Shown: positions 34,821 to 43,465 of the stretch, piece after piece
Layout: each line of letters opens with the position of its first letter
Numbering within the stretch: the first letter of the stretch is position 1
DNA from: Bordetella parapertussis
GTDB lineage: Bacteria; Pseudomonadota; Gammaproteobacteria; Burkholderiales; SG8-41
Assembly: GCA_945861275.1 (NCBI GenBank)
Contig: CAMATZ010000048.1
Coordinates: 1 to 47,461 of the forward strand
Length of the DNA: 47,461 nt
Direction: 5' to 3'
Notes under the pieces: model-generated
What the model saw: the letters and a program-made list of their open reading frames with translations, nothing else
What the model was told of the DNA's origin: nothing
Database searches by the model: none
Program-made: the position numbers and the translations under genes

Positions 34821-35583
34821 CAGCAACTCCCAGATAGGCTTCGATCACCTTCGGATCGCGCTGCACTACGGCGGGCGCGCCTTCTGCAATTTTCTGGCCA
34901 TAGTCGAGCACGGCGACGCGGTCGCACAGCCCCATCACCAGTTTGACGTCGTGCTCGATCAGCAACAGGGTGACGCCGTCGCGGCGTATGCGTTCGAGCA
35001 GCTGTTTCAAGGCGGCGGTTTCGGTGGCGTTCATGCCGGCAGCGGGTTCGTCCAGCGCCAGCAACCTGGGGTCGGTGGCGAGTGCGCGGGCGATTTCCAG
35101 GCGGCGCTGATCACCGTACGCCAGATTTCGCGCGAGCGCGTTGGCGTGGCGCGCAATGCCGCAATAATCCAGCAGTTCGTGAGCACGCTGTTCGATGGCG
35201 GCTTCCTCGGTGCGCGTGGCGGATGATCGCAGCACCGCACCCAGCACGCCCGCGCGCGTGCGCACGTGGCGTCCGACCATCACGTTTTCCAGTGCGGTCA
35301 TATTGGCGAACAGGCGGATATTCTGGAAAGTGCGTGCAATGCCTGCTTCGGCCACGCGATGTGATGGCAGTCCCGACAAGCGCTTGCCGGCGAAAGTAAA
35401 CTCACCGCCATCCGCGTGATAAACGCCGGTCAGGATATTGAACAGCGTGGTCTTCCCCGCGCCATTGGGGCCGATCAACCCGAAAATTTCACCACGCTCG
35501 ACCGCCAGTGAAATGCCGTCCAGCGCGGTCAAGCCGCCGAAGCGCTTGATGATGCCGCTGATGGCAAGTAACGACTCAGCCAC
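34813..35583 (-). CDS. livG: Branched-chain amino acid ABC transporter ATPase LivG
   Basis: LivG is the second ATPase of the importer. The 256-residue protein has Walker A GPNGAGKTT, the LivG-specific ARTFQNIRLFANMTALENVMVG, signature LAYGDQRRLEIARAL, Walker B LLALDEPAAGMN and the H-loop LLIEHDVKLVM. The GTG at 35583 overlaps the livM stop by 8 bases and was preferred over an upstream start that would overlap livM by 41. Confidence 0.95.
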   Translation of the reverse strand: MAESLLAISGIIKRFGGLTALDGISLAVERGEIFGLIGPNGAGKTTLFNILTGVYHADGGEFTFAGKRLSGLPSHRVAEAGIARTFQNIRLFANMTALENVMVGRHVRTRAGVLGAVLRSSATRTEEAAIEQRAHELLDYCGIARHANALARNLAYGDQRRLEIARALATDPRLLALDEPAAGMNATETAALKQLLERIRRDGVTLLLIEHDVKLVMGLCDRVAVLDYGQKIAEGAPAVVQRDPKVIEAYLGVAVA

Positions 35584-36649
35584 GGGCTTTCGCCTCAGAC
35601 GCCGTGGCCCATTCACGCCGGCGCGATTTGGAAGGCCACAATCCGGTTGGGCGGAACAACATGATCAGCACCAGCGCCAGCCCGAACAGCAACATGCGCA
35701 AATCCGAGGGGTCGATATATACGCTCCCCAGCCACCGCTGTTGCAGGGGTCCCATGTAGCGCAGCGCTTCAGGCAGCGCCGTGAGCAGAATCGCACCCAG
35801 TACCACGCCGCCGACGTTGCCCATGCCGCCCAGCACCACCATGCACAAAACCATTATCGAATCGAGCAGCGTGAAACTCTCCGGACTGATGAAACCCTGA
35901 AACGAAGCGAACAGTGCGCCCGCCACGCCGCCAAAGGTTGCGCCCATCGCGAACGCCAGCAGTTTGACGTTGCGCGTATTGATGCCCATCGCGCTGGCGG
36001 CGAGTTCGTCTTCGCGTATCGCGACCCACGCGCGGCCGATGCGCGAGTTTTCCAGGCGCAGCGAAATGAATATGGTCAGCAACGCACACGCCAGAAAAAC
36101 AAAATAATACATATGCACGGGCGCAATCGTGATGCCGCCAACGGTATAGGTTTTAGCGAGCGAAATTCCCGCCACCTGCAAAGGGTCGATGAGCGTAATG
36201 CCCTGCGGTCCATTGGTGATATTGACGGGTCGATTAAGGTTATTCAGAAAAATGCGGATGATTTCGCCAAAGCCGAGCGTAACAATGGCGAGATAATCGC
36301 CGCGCAGCTTCAGCGTCGGTGCGCCGAGTAACACACCGAAGACCGCTGCTACCATCGCGCTCAACGGCAACAGCACCAGAAACGACCCGTGTAGGCCAAG
36401 CTGTGGCGACGCCAGTAACGCATAACAGTACGCACCCACCGCAAAAAACGCGATGTAGCCCAAATCGAGTAATCCCGCGAAACCGACCACAATATTCAGC
36501 CCCAGCGCCAGCATTACAAACAACAACGCCAGCGCAGTGATGCGAACCCAGGCGCGCCCGAGGGCAGCGTCGATCACGAAGGGCAGCACGACCAGCACGG
36601 CGCAAATGATTACAATCTTTATCCATCGTGCGGCATTAAGCCCGTTCAC
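35576..36649 (-). CDS. livM: Branched-chain amino acid ABC transporter permease LivM
   Basis: LivM is an inner-membrane permease. The 357-residue protein has many hydrophobic helices, the family segment GLNIVVGFAGLLDLGYIAFFAVGAY, the ABC-interaction loop RIGRAWVAIREDELAASAMGIN and a C-terminal GLWPSKSRRRE. The start is GTG at 36649, which lies inside an 8-bp tandem repeat. It follows livH by 29 bases. Confidence 0.95.
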   Translation of the reverse strand: MNGLNAARWIKIVIICAVLVVLPFVIDAALGRAWVRITALALLFVMLALGLNIVVGFAGLLDLGYIAFFAVGAYCYALLASPQLGLHGSFLVLLPLSAMVAAVFGVLLGAPTLKLRGDYLAIVTLGFGEIIRIFLNNLNRPVNITNGPQGITLIDPLQVAGISLAKTYTVGGITIAPVHMYYFVFLACALLTIFISLRLENSRIGRAWVAIREDELAASAMGINTRNVKLLAFAMGATFGGVAGALFASFQGFISPESFTLLDSIMVLCMVVLGGMGNVGGVVLGAILLTALPEALRYMGPLQQRWLGSVYIDPSDLRMLLFGLALVLIMLFRPTGLWPSKSRRREWATASEAKARG

Positions 36650-36674
36650 TCGTTCACCCGTTCACTCATTCACT
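36643..36674 (-). repeat. Four 8-bp tandem repeats at the livM start
   Basis: CGTTCACT, CGTTCACC, CGTTCACT and CATTCACT are contiguous from 36643 to 36674. On the coding strand each unit holds GTGAA, and the last GTG is the livM start codon. The 8-bp period is out of frame, so only one unit can start livM. A change in copy number would alter the leader but not the frame. Confidence 0.7.
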
Positions 36675-36678
36675 GTAG

Positions 36679-37599
36679 TTAAGCCCTGTCCCCACTACCC
36701 ACACCCATTAACCCCGAAGGCCGCAGCATCAGCACCAGCACCAGCACCAGAAACGCGAATACGTCACGGTAATTGCTGCCGAACAGGCCGCCAGTAATGT
36801 CGCCGATGTAACCCGCTGCCAGGCTCTCGATCAGGCCCAGCAACAAGCCGCCCAGCATCGCGCCGGGAATATTGCCGATGCCGCCGAGCACCGCGGCGGT
36901 AAACGCTTTAAGCCCAAGCATGAAGCCCATGAAATAATGACCCTGGCCATAGTAGAGCAGCACCATCACGCCGGCGATGGCGCCGATGGAGGCGCCAAGC
37001 GCAAATGTAAAAGCGATCACGCGATTGGTGTCGACGCCCATCAGGCCGGCGACCTCGGGGTTTTGTTCGGTGGCGCGCATCGCGCGTCCCATGCGGCTGG
37101 CTTTCACAAACCACAGCAGCGCCGCCATGATCGCGCAGGCCAGTACAAAAATAAAAGCCTGCAGGGTGGTGATTTGCGCGCCGCCGAATTTGATGATACC
37201 GGGCTTGATGATTTCCGGCATCGAAAGATATTGCTTGCCCCACACCAGCGCCGCCGAATACTGGATAAGAATGGACACGCCGATGGCGGTAATTAACGGC
37301 GCCAGCCGTGGCGCGCCGCGCAGCGGACGGTACGCGGCGCGCTCCATGAAGAGCCCCAGCGCCAGGCACACCACGATGGCGGCTGCGGTGGCGATCAGCA
37401 GCACCATCACCACCGGCAGGCTCGATCCCAGCGCCATCACCACCGACAGTGATACCAGGGCGCCGACCATGACGATATCGCCGTGCGCAAAATTGATCAA
37501 ACCCAAAATGCCGTAGACCATGGTGTAGCCCAGCGCCACCAGCGCATAGATGCTGCCTAGCAGCAGGCCGTTCAGTATTTGTTGGAGAAAGATGTCCAT
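36679..37599 (-). CDS. livH: Branched-chain amino acid ABC transporter permease LivH
   Basis: LivH is the partner permease of LivM. The 306-residue protein starts MDIFLQQILNGLLLGSIYAL. It has the family motifs GYTMVYGILGLINFAHGD and the ABC-coupling loop GRAMRATEQNPEVAGLMGVD, then GGIGNIPGAMLGG. It follows livK after a terminator, so its expression relative to livK is presumably reduced. Confidence 0.96.
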   Translation of the reverse strand: MDIFLQQILNGLLLGSIYALVALGYTMVYGILGLINFAHGDIVMVGALVSLSVVMALGSSLPVVMVLLIATAAAIVVCLALGLFMERAAYRPLRGAPRLAPLITAIGVSILIQYSAALVWGKQYLSMPEIIKPGIIKFGGAQITTLQAFIFVLACAIMAALLWFVKASRMGRAMRATEQNPEVAGLMGVDTNRVIAFTFALGASIGAIAGVMVLLYYGQGHYFMGFMLGLKAFTAAVLGGIGNIPGAMLGGLLLGLIESLAAGYIGDITGGLFGSNYRDVFAFLVLVLVLMLRPSGLMGVGSGDRA

Positions 37600-37640
37600 G
37601 GATCACATCAAAGCGGTACGAATATCCTGTCTGCGCGCAA

Positions 37641-37668
37641 AAAAGAAACGGCACCGTTAGGGTGCCGT
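37641..37668 (-). terminator. Terminator/attenuator after livK
   Basis: ACGGCACC (37648-37655) pairs with GGTGCCGT (37661-37668) around a 5-base loop. On the minus strand a T-rich run follows (TTTCTTTTTT). Its place between livK and livH fits the common pattern of excess binding protein over permease. Confidence 0.8.
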
Positions 37669-37694
37669 TCTTCAGTCACGAATGATGGGGCTCT

Positions 37695-38936
37695 TTACTT
37701 CTTTGCAGCTTCCTTGGGGGCTTCTGCTTTAGCCGCTGCTGCGGGCGCCGCACCGGGGGATACGGTTTCCAGCGCTTCCCACTTGCCGCCCTTCACCACG
37801 TAAATGGTAATCGGGCCGTTTTTCAAATCGCCTTTATCGTCAAACGCGATGGGGCCGATCACGCCGTTGTAATCGGTCTTGCTGACTTCCGCCAAAAACT
37901 TCGCCGGGTCAGCCGAACCGGCGCGTTTCATTGCTTCGACAAACACCATCACCGCGTCGTAGCCCATCGGCGCATAGAGTTCTACATCGGCATTGAATTT
38001 GGCTTTGAATTTGACAAGAAAATCCTTGCCGCCGGGCATGAGTTCTTTCGGCAATCCGGGGGTCGAGGCAATTGCGCCCTCGGCGGCATCGCCTGCGAGC
38101 TTGATGAAATTCAGCGCCTGCATGCCGTCGCCGCCGATGAACTGGGCTTTGATACCGAGCTCTTTCATCTGCTTTACCATCGGCCCGGCCTGTGGATCAA
38201 TGCCACCGAACATGATCAGATCAGGCTTTCTACCCTTGATCTTGGTGAGGATCGCTTTGAAGTCGGTGTCTTTATCGGTGGTGTGTTCGCGTGCCACCAC
38301 TTTGCCGCCGCCGGCTTTCACCGCAGCCTCAAAAGTGTCCGCGAGGCCCTGACCGTAGGCGGTGCTGTCGTCGATCACCGCGATGGTTTTTGCTTTCAGC
38401 TTGCCGAGCGCGTAGGCGGCCAGCGTTGGGCCCTGTTTGCCATCATGCGCGACCACACGAAACGTGGTTTTGTAACCCTTCAAAGTGTAATCCGGGTTGG
38501 TGGACGAGGGCGAGATTTGCGGTATGCCGGCGTCGGCGTAAATCTTCGACGCGGGTATCGATGCGCCAGAATTGAAGTGTCCAACCACCGCTGACACCTT
38601 GGCATCGACGAGTTTTTGCGCCACCGTGGTGGCCTTGGTTGGATTCGCTTCGTCGTCTTCCGCCACCATCTCCAGCTTTACCGCCTTGCCGCCAATGCTG
38701 ACGCCGGCTTTGTTGGCGTCTTCAATCGCCAGTTGCACGCCATTGCGGATGTCGATGCCGATGTGCGCCTGCGGCCCGGTAAGCGGTGATGCCGAGCCTA
38801 TTTTTACGATCGCTACTTCAGGCGCCTTTGGCGCCTCTGCTTTTGGCGCGGGCGGCGGTGCTTTGTCGCCACAAGCGGCCAGTGCCAATGCCGTTGCTAC
38901 TGCTGCAGCTACCTTGATTAACTGTCTGCGATCCAT
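37695..38936 (-). CDS. livK: Branched-chain amino acid/amide-binding protein LivK, lipoprotein form
   Basis: This is the ligand receptor of the HAAT importer. The 413-residue precursor has a twin-arginine-like start (MDRRQLIKV) and a lipobox ALAAC with Cys22. A Pro/Ala/Lys linker comes next, then the periplasmic-binding fold type I (VKIGSASPLTGPQAHIGIDI, VVGHFNSGASIPASKIYAD, DDSTAYGQGLADTF, YAPMGYDAVMVFVEAM). It ends in another Ala/Lys/Glu tail. The ATG at 38936, preceded by GGGGA, is preferred. Ligand specificity cannot be read from sequence. Confidence 0.94.
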   Translation of the reverse strand: MDRRQLIKVAAAVATALALAACGDKAPPPAPKAEAPKAPEVAIVKIGSASPLTGPQAHIGIDIRNGVQLAIEDANKAGVSIGGKAVKLEMVAEDDEANPTKATTVAQKLVDAKVSAVVGHFNSGASIPASKIYADAGIPQISPSSTNPDYTLKGYKTTFRVVAHDGKQGPTLAAYALGKLKAKTIAVIDDSTAYGQGLADTFEAAVKAGGGKVVAREHTTDKDTDFKAILTKIKGRKPDLIMFGGIDPQAGPMVKQMKELGIKAQFIGGDGMQALNFIKLAGDAAEGAIASTPGLPKELMPGGKDFLVKFKAKFNADVELYAPMGYDAVMVFVEAMKRAGSADPAKFLAEVSKTDYNGVIGPIAFDDKGDLKNGPITIYVVKGGKWEALETVSPGAAPAAAAKAEAPKEAAKK

Positions 38937-38977
38937 GATTTTCCCCATCGGCAAGCTGTTGTTTGTAAGTGAAATTG

Positions 38978-39006
38978 ATTATCGTTCCCGCTGTGGGAGA
39001 TGTCAA
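38978..39006 (-). promoter_or_regulatory. Strong sigma70-type promoter of liv operon
   Basis: On the minus strand TTGACA (39001-39006), a 17-base spacer and GATAAT (38978-38983) give a near-consensus promoter 42 bases before the livK ATG. The -35 box overlaps the stop codon of the upstream dehydrogenase gene. The spacer contains a TCCC-ACAGC-GGGA inverted repeat that could be an operator. Confidence 0.75.
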
Positions 39007-39932
39007 ACGCGGCGGCCAACTTTACGCGCCGCCTTGCCGCGAACCTCAACCCCCGCCCAGGGCTCGAGGTAAGTGACCAGCGTCGTCATGTCGCGCTTGC
39101 CGCCGCCTTGATTGTAGGCGAACTGCCACAGTTGCCGCGCGGCGCTGCCGACGATCATCGGCAAGCCCAGCGCCTGACATTCTTCGATGGCAAGGCCAAT
39201 ATCCTTGCACGCACCGGACACCGGAAATCCAAAATCAAAGCTGCGGGTCAGCACAGCGCGCGGAATTTTCTCCTCGGTGGCGCTGTTGCGGCCGCTGCCG
39301 GCGTTAATCACCGCCACCATGGTGTCGGCATCCAGACCCGCTTTCGCGCCCGCGACGAATACTTCCAGGCTCATCGCCAGTGCGCTGGTCGACAGCAGAT
39401 TGTTGAGCAGTTTCATCAACTGCGCCTGTCCGGGCTGCTGGCCGACCATAAACACTTTGCCGAACACGCCGAGCGCATCGCGCACCTGCGTCACCGCGCC
39501 GGCCTTGCCCGCCACCATCACCGCCAGCGTGCCTTTTTGCGCGCCCGTTGCGCCGCCGGACACCGGTGCGTCCACCAGCGTGATGCCGCGCGCGGCGAGT
39601 GCTGTGGCCAATTCTTTTTCCATCACCGATCCGGTGGTTGACAGATCGACAAGAATTTTCATCGCTTTGCCATGAATCAATCCGTTGGCGCCAAGCACTA
39701 CTTCACGCAGCACGGGCGGCGTAGGCACGCTGGCGAACACGATGCTTGCGCGATCGGCCACCGCGCGCGGGCTGCGCGCCACCTTGGCGCCCAGTTTCAC
39801 CAGCGGTTTTAACGCGGCCGGGTTTACATCGTGAATAAGCAGCGGGTAACCGCGCTCCAGCAAGCGGCGCGCCATGCGCCCTCCCATCACGCCCACGCCG
39901 ATAAAACCCGTCACTTCCGGTTTTTTGGCCAC
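39003..39932 (-). CDS. NAD(P)-dependent 3-hydroxyisobutyrate dehydrogenase-family oxidoreductase
   Basis: Members of this family oxidise beta-hydroxyacids or reduce tartronate semialdehyde. The 309-residue protein has the Rossmann motif GFIGVGVMGGRMARRL, the substrate-binding DAPVSGGATGAQKGTL, and the catalytic lysine in QLMKLLNNLLS. The C-terminal helical domain includes FDFGFPVSGACKDIGLA. The substrate is not determined by these motifs. It is divergent from a putative oxygenase gene. Its last codons carry the livK -35 box. Confidence 0.92.
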   Translation of the reverse strand: MAKKPEVTGFIGVGVMGGRMARRLLERGYPLLIHDVNPAALKPLVKLGAKVARSPRAVADRASIVFASVPTPPVLREVVLGANGLIHGKAMKILVDLSTTGSVMEKELATALAARGITLVDAPVSGGATGAQKGTLAVMVAGKAGAVTQVRDALGVFGKVFMVGQQPGQAQLMKLLNNLLSTSALAMSLEVFVAGAKAGLDADTMVAVINAGSGRNSATEEKIPRAVLTRSFDFGFPVSGACKDIGLAIEECQALGLPMIVGSAARQLWQFAYNQGGGKRDMTTLVTYLEPWAGVEVRGKAARKVGRRV

Positions 39933-39975
39933 CTGTGTCTCCCCTCATTTGTAATGGCGCACATTGTACGCACAT

Positions 39976-40005
39976 TTGACCAGGCAGCCGTAGATGGCCT
40001 AGTCT
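39976..40005 (+). promoter_or_regulatory. Candidate promoter of the CmcJ/NvfI-like gene
   Basis: TTGACC (39976-39981), an 18-base spacer and TAGTCT (40000-40005) lie 31 bases before the ATG at 40037. The -10 box is only a partial match. Confidence 0.4.
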
Positions 40006-40036
40006 TGCGCTTTAGCTCCCTGCAAAAGGTGAAACC

Positions 40037-40861
40037 ATGAACGCACCGCACGAACAAATTGCGCAAACGCTGGTCGATATACCGTACACGCTGAACACCG
40101 GCGAAACACTGGTCAACGAAACCTTTGGCCCCGGCAATATCAGCCGGCGGCGCCAGGGCCAGATCGAATCACGTCCGATGCCCATGGAAAATGGCCGCCC
40201 GCTGGCGGCGACGTTCAAGCTGGAAGAAAACGGCTTCGTGTTTGTGGATCATAAAACCGCGATGCAGAGTTTTTTCGACGAGCAGGAATTAAAGTCTGTC
40301 TATTATCGTGAAGTCGAAGACCTGATCAAACGCGAATCGGGGGCCACGCGCGTGGTGTTGTTCGATCACACGCTGCGCTCCGGCGATCAAACCGAGCGCG
40401 AGGCGCGTTTGATCCGCGAACCGGTGATTTCCGCCCACAACGATTACACCGAATGGTCAGGGCCGCAGCGCGTGCGCGATCTGCTGCCGGATGAAGCCGA
40501 TGAACTGCTGAAGCGGCGCTTTGCGATCATTCAGGTGTGGCGTGCGATCAACAAGCCCATCGAGTCGAATCCGCTGGCCATGGCCGACGCGCGCACCATC
40601 GCGTTCGAGGATTTGCTGATCGCCGAGCGTCGTTACCCCACCCGCGTCGGCCAGACTTATCGCCTCGCCTACAATCCTGCACATCGCTGGATTTACTTCC
40701 CTAAAATGACGCGCGACGAAGCGCTGGTGTTCAAGGTCTATGATTCGGCAAAGGACGGCCGGGCACGCTTTACCGCGCACACCGCCTTCACCGATCCGGC
40801 AACGGCGCCGGGTGCGCCGCCGCGGCAGAGTATCGAAGCCCGCGCGCTGGCATTTTTCTAG
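40037..40861 (+). CDS. CmcJ/NvfI (AsaB-like) family putative oxidoreductase
   Basis: The 274-residue protein resembles the CmcJ/NvfI/AsaB group, best known from fungal and actinobacterial secondary metabolism. There, members act as Fe(II)/2-oxoglutarate oxygenases or as partners in cephamycin methoxylation. Family landmarks are RVVLFDHTLRS, ISAHNDYTEWSGPQRVRDL (an HxD pair), FAIIQVWRAINKPIESNPLA and NPAHRWIYFPKMTRDEAL. The assignment is from pattern memory, and neither iron binding nor substrate is shown here. GGTG precedes the ATG by 6 bases. It is divergent from the dehydrogenase gene and ends at a terminator. Confidence 0.75.
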   Translation: MNAPHEQIAQTLVDIPYTLNTGETLVNETFGPGNISRRRQGQIESRPMPMENGRPLAATFKLEENGFVFVDHKTAMQSFFDEQELKSVYYREVEDLIKRESGATRVVLFDHTLRSGDQTEREARLIREPVISAHNDYTEWSGPQRVRDLLPDEADELLKRRFAIIQVWRAINKPIESNPLAMADARTIAFEDLLIAERRYPTRVGQTYRLAYNPAHRWIYFPKMTRDEALVFKVYDSAKDGRARFTAHTAFTDPATAPGAPPRQSIEARALAFF

Positions 40862-40887
40862 CGCCTGTTTTTTCGCTTCAGACCCAC

Positions 40888-40918
40888 AAAAAAGCCGGCT
40901 CGCGCCGGCTTTTTTTTC
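40888..40918. terminator. Bidirectional terminator
   Basis: AAGCCGGC (40892-40899) pairs with GCCGGCTT (40904-40911). T residues follow on the plus strand and A residues precede, giving a T run on the minus strand as well. It lies between the convergent oxygenase and cytochrome genes. Confidence 0.88.
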
Positions 40919-40930
40919 ACCTTGCACGTT

Positions 40931-41242
40931 TTACTTCAGGCTCATGATCCACTTCACTATTGCCGCAATGTCGGCATCTTTCACATGAGCGTTGGGCGGC
41001 ATTATCATGTCGCCCCAGGCGCCTTTGCCGCCGTCTTTAACTTTTTTCACCAACGCGGCTTCGACCCCCGCAGTGCCGCGGTATTTGTTCGCGACTTCCT
41101 TGAAGCCGGGGCCGAGAATTTTTTTGTCAACCTGATGGCAAGTCAGGCAGCCGTTGGCCTGCGCGAGTTTTTCGTCAGCCTGTACGCCGCCCGCGAACAG
41201 CAAACTCAAGATTACGGCAGAGGCCGAGATCACACGTTTCAT
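40931..41242 (-). CDS. Class I monohaem cytochrome c (c551/c5-like)
   Basis: This is a small periplasmic electron carrier. The 103-residue precursor has a signal peptide ending GGVQA, the haem site CLTCH (Cys32, Cys35, His36) and the axial methionine Met81 in DMIMPPN. The ATG at 41242 is preceded by AGGAA and places the signal peptide at the N-terminus; the frame is open further upstream without support. It follows the DUF255 gene by 41 bases. Confidence 0.94.
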   Translation of the reverse strand: MKRVISASAVILSLLFAGGVQADEKLAQANGCLTCHQVDKKILGPGFKEVANKYRGTAGVEAALVKKVKDGGKGAWGDMIMPPNAHVKDADIAAIVKWIMSLK

Positions 41243-41283
41243 TTCGATGTTTCCTTGTAAGGTTTTGTTTCTATGAGGATTTA

Positions 41284-43326
41284 TTAAGATGCCTGATCCA
41301 GCAAGCGCTCGATTGTGCCCAAATTCGAGGTTGGCGGCAAGCAACTAACGCCTCGACAAAGCCAGGCGTTGACTTCGTGTGCCGACGCCGGCTTGTTCAG
41401 GCTGGGCGGCAGGCCGGTAAGATCGTTGCTCAAGGCAAACACCAGCGTGTGCGGGCGATAACGCGCGGCAAGTGCGCGTTGCCACGCGTCGAGCGCTGGC
41501 GCTTCGCCGCGCAACACGACAACGCTCGGCGGCGTGAGCGCTTCTTCCAGCGCGGTGAGCAAACTCACAAAGCCGCTGGGCTGACGCTGCATCGCGCCGT
41601 AAAACAGGCGCATAGCGCGCTCGGCGGCTTCGATATAACGCGGCTCGCCTATCACATGCCCCAGCCGTTGCAACGCAAACGCGGCAATGCCGTTGCCGGA
41701 TGGCGTGGCGTTGTCGTGGCCCGGTTTGTTGCGGTGGATAAGTTTCTCGTGATCGTGACTCACAAAGAAAAAACCACCGTGCTCGCGATCCTCGAATTGC
41801 TCAAGCAGGCGATCCGCGAGTGCGCGTGCGAATTGCAGATCATCGGCACGAAACTCGGTCTGCATCAACTCCAGCAGCGCATCCAGCAAAAACGCGTAAT
41901 CGTCGAGGTAGGCATTCAGATGCGCCTTGCCGTCCCTGCAAGTGGCGAGCAGGCGGCCATCCTGCCACAAGGTGCGGCGGATGAAATCCAGCGCGCTTTG
42001 CGCGGAGGCGAGCCACGCGGGTTGGTTGAACACGCGTGCCGCTCGCGCCATGCCCTTGATCATCAGCGCATTCCAACTGGTCAGGATTTTTTCGTCGCGG
42101 CCCGGCCAGATGCGCTGGTTGCGTAGCGTGAGCAGCCTGGCGCGCGCAGCCGCGAGTAATAATTCGCAATCGGCCAGCGGCAAGTTTAACGTCGCAGCAA
42201 CATCCGGCAGCGGCTTCACGACGCGCAAATGCCAAAATTCATGCTCGAAATTGGCAGTGCTATCCAAACCATAGTGCGGGACCATCACCACGTATTCGTC
42301 GGGCGTGAGCAGCGCTTTCACCTCATCCGGCGTCCACACGTAAAACTTGCCTTCCACATGTTCCGAATCGGCGTCGAACGACGAGTAATAGCCGCCGTCG
42401 CTATGCTGCATTTCGCGCATCACCCACGCCGCCGTTTCCGCGCAAACGGACTGGTAGCGCGGCGCTTGCGTCACCAGCCAGGCATCGCTGTAGAGCGCCA
42501 GCAGCGGTCCATTGTCGTAGAGCATTTTCTCGAAATGCGGAATGGTCCAAGTGTCATCGACGCTGTAGCGCGCGAAGCCGCCGCCGAGATGATCGTAGAT
42601 GCCGCCTTCGGCCATGTGCGTGAGCGTGGTGTGCGCAATGTCGAGGCCCGCGGCGTCGCCCTCCAGCGCGTGTCGGCGCAGGCAAAATGCCAATTCATAC
42701 GGGTGCGGAAATTTCGGCGCGTGGCCGATACCGCCGTGTTCACGATCAAACACCTGCGCGAATTCCTGCACTGCCTTCGTCACCGGCGCACGCTGGAATT
42801 CACCGGCAGCGGCAGCAACCGGCACGGTGCCCGCCATTGCCGCCATCAGCGATGCATTTTGTTTGCCGATTTCCGCACGCTGTTCGCGATACGCCTGTTC
42901 AATGCGCGGCAGTAGATCCAAAAACCCCGGCATGTTGTAACGCGGCGTCTTCGGGAAATACGTGCCGCCGAAAAACGGCGTGCCGTCGGGCATCAAAAAC
43001 ATCGTCAGCGGCCAACCGCCGTTGCGCTGTGTCAGCATGTGGTGCGCAGCCTGATAAATCTGATCAAGGTCGGGGCGCTCTTCGCGATCCACTTTGATGT
43101 TGACGTAGAGCCGGTTCATCTCCGCCGCCACCGCCGCATCCTCGAACGACTCATGCGCCATCACATGGCACCAGTGGCAGGCGGAGTAGCCTACCGACAG
43201 CAGAATCGGCTTGTCCTCTGCGCGCGCACGTGCGAGCGCTTCCTCGCCCCACGCATACCAGTCGACGGGGTTGCCAGCGTGTTGCTGGAGATAGGGGCTG
43301 GTTTCCTGGGCGAGGCGGTTGGTCAT
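41284..43326 (-). CDS. YyaL-type DUF255 thioredoxin/glycosidase-like protein
   Basis: The 680-residue protein has an N-terminal thioredoxin-like DUF255 domain, with [20 protein letters not shown], Cys50 and Cys53 in [14 protein letters not shown], and [15 protein letters not shown] long (alpha/alpha) barrel domain related to six-hairpin glycosidases follows ([67 protein letters not shown]). Despite wide conservation, including the human spermatogenesis protein 20 family, no reaction is established. There is no signal peptide. Confidence 0.93.
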   Translation of the reverse strand: MTNRLAQETSPYLQQHAGNPVDWYAWGEEALARARAEDKPILLSVGYSACHWCHVMAHESFEDAAVAAEMNRLYVNIKVDREERPDLDQIYQAAHHMLTQRNGGWPLTMFLMPDGTPFFGGTYFPKTPRYNMPGFLDLLPRIEQAYREQRAEIGKQNASLMAAMAGTVPVAAAAGEFQRAPVTKAVQEFAQVFDREHGGIGHAPKFPHPYELAFCLRRHALEGDAAGLDIAHTTLTHMAEGGIYDHLGGGFARYSVDDTWTIPHFEKMLYDNGPLLALYSDAWLVTQAPRYQSVCAETAAWVMREMQHSDGGYYSSFDADSEHVEGKFYVWTPDEVKALLTPDEYVVMVPHYGLDSTANFEHEFWHLRVVKPLPDVAATLNLPLADCELLLAAARARLLTLRNQRIWPGRDEKILTSWNALMIKGMARAARVFNQPAWLASAQSALDFIRRTLWQDGRLLATCRDGKAHLNAYLDDYAFLLDALLELMQTEFRADDLQFARALADRLLEQFEDREHGGFFFVSHDHEKLIHRNKPGHDNATPSGNGIAAFALQRLGHVIGEPRYIEAAERAMRLFYGAMQRQPSGFVSLLTALEEALTPPSVVVLRGEAPALDAWQRALAARYRPHTLVFALSNDLTGLPPSLNKPASAHEVNAWLCRGVSCLPPTSNLGTIERLLDQAS

Positions 43327-43347
43327 TGGTTGCTGTGGTGACTACCC

Positions 43348-43455
43348 GTGAAGGGTGAAGGGTGAAGGGTGAAGCGCTGCTACTTTTCCGTTCTTGGGAA
43401 AGACACCGAAAACACCAACTGCCCACGTTTCACCCTTCCCCCTTCACTCTTCACG
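43348..43455. repeat. Palindrome with GTGAAGG 7-bp units, second copy
   Basis: The left arm (43348-43374) is four units of GTGAAGG; the right arm (43431-43455) is the complement in degenerate form. The roughly 56-base centre contains no gene. The same family is at 29865-29952. It fills the gap between ilvD and the DUF255 gene, and may terminate the ilvD transcript. Confidence 0.8.
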
Positions 43456-43465
43456 AAGTGACCCA

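Noticed and set aside
35584-35616. Longer livG start overlapping livM by 41 bases
   Set aside because: GTG at 35583 gives the usual short overlap and matches the family N-terminus.
36643-36674. Short tandem repeats as a CRISPR remnant
   Set aside because: Units are 8 bases and contiguous, without spacers; no cas genes are present.
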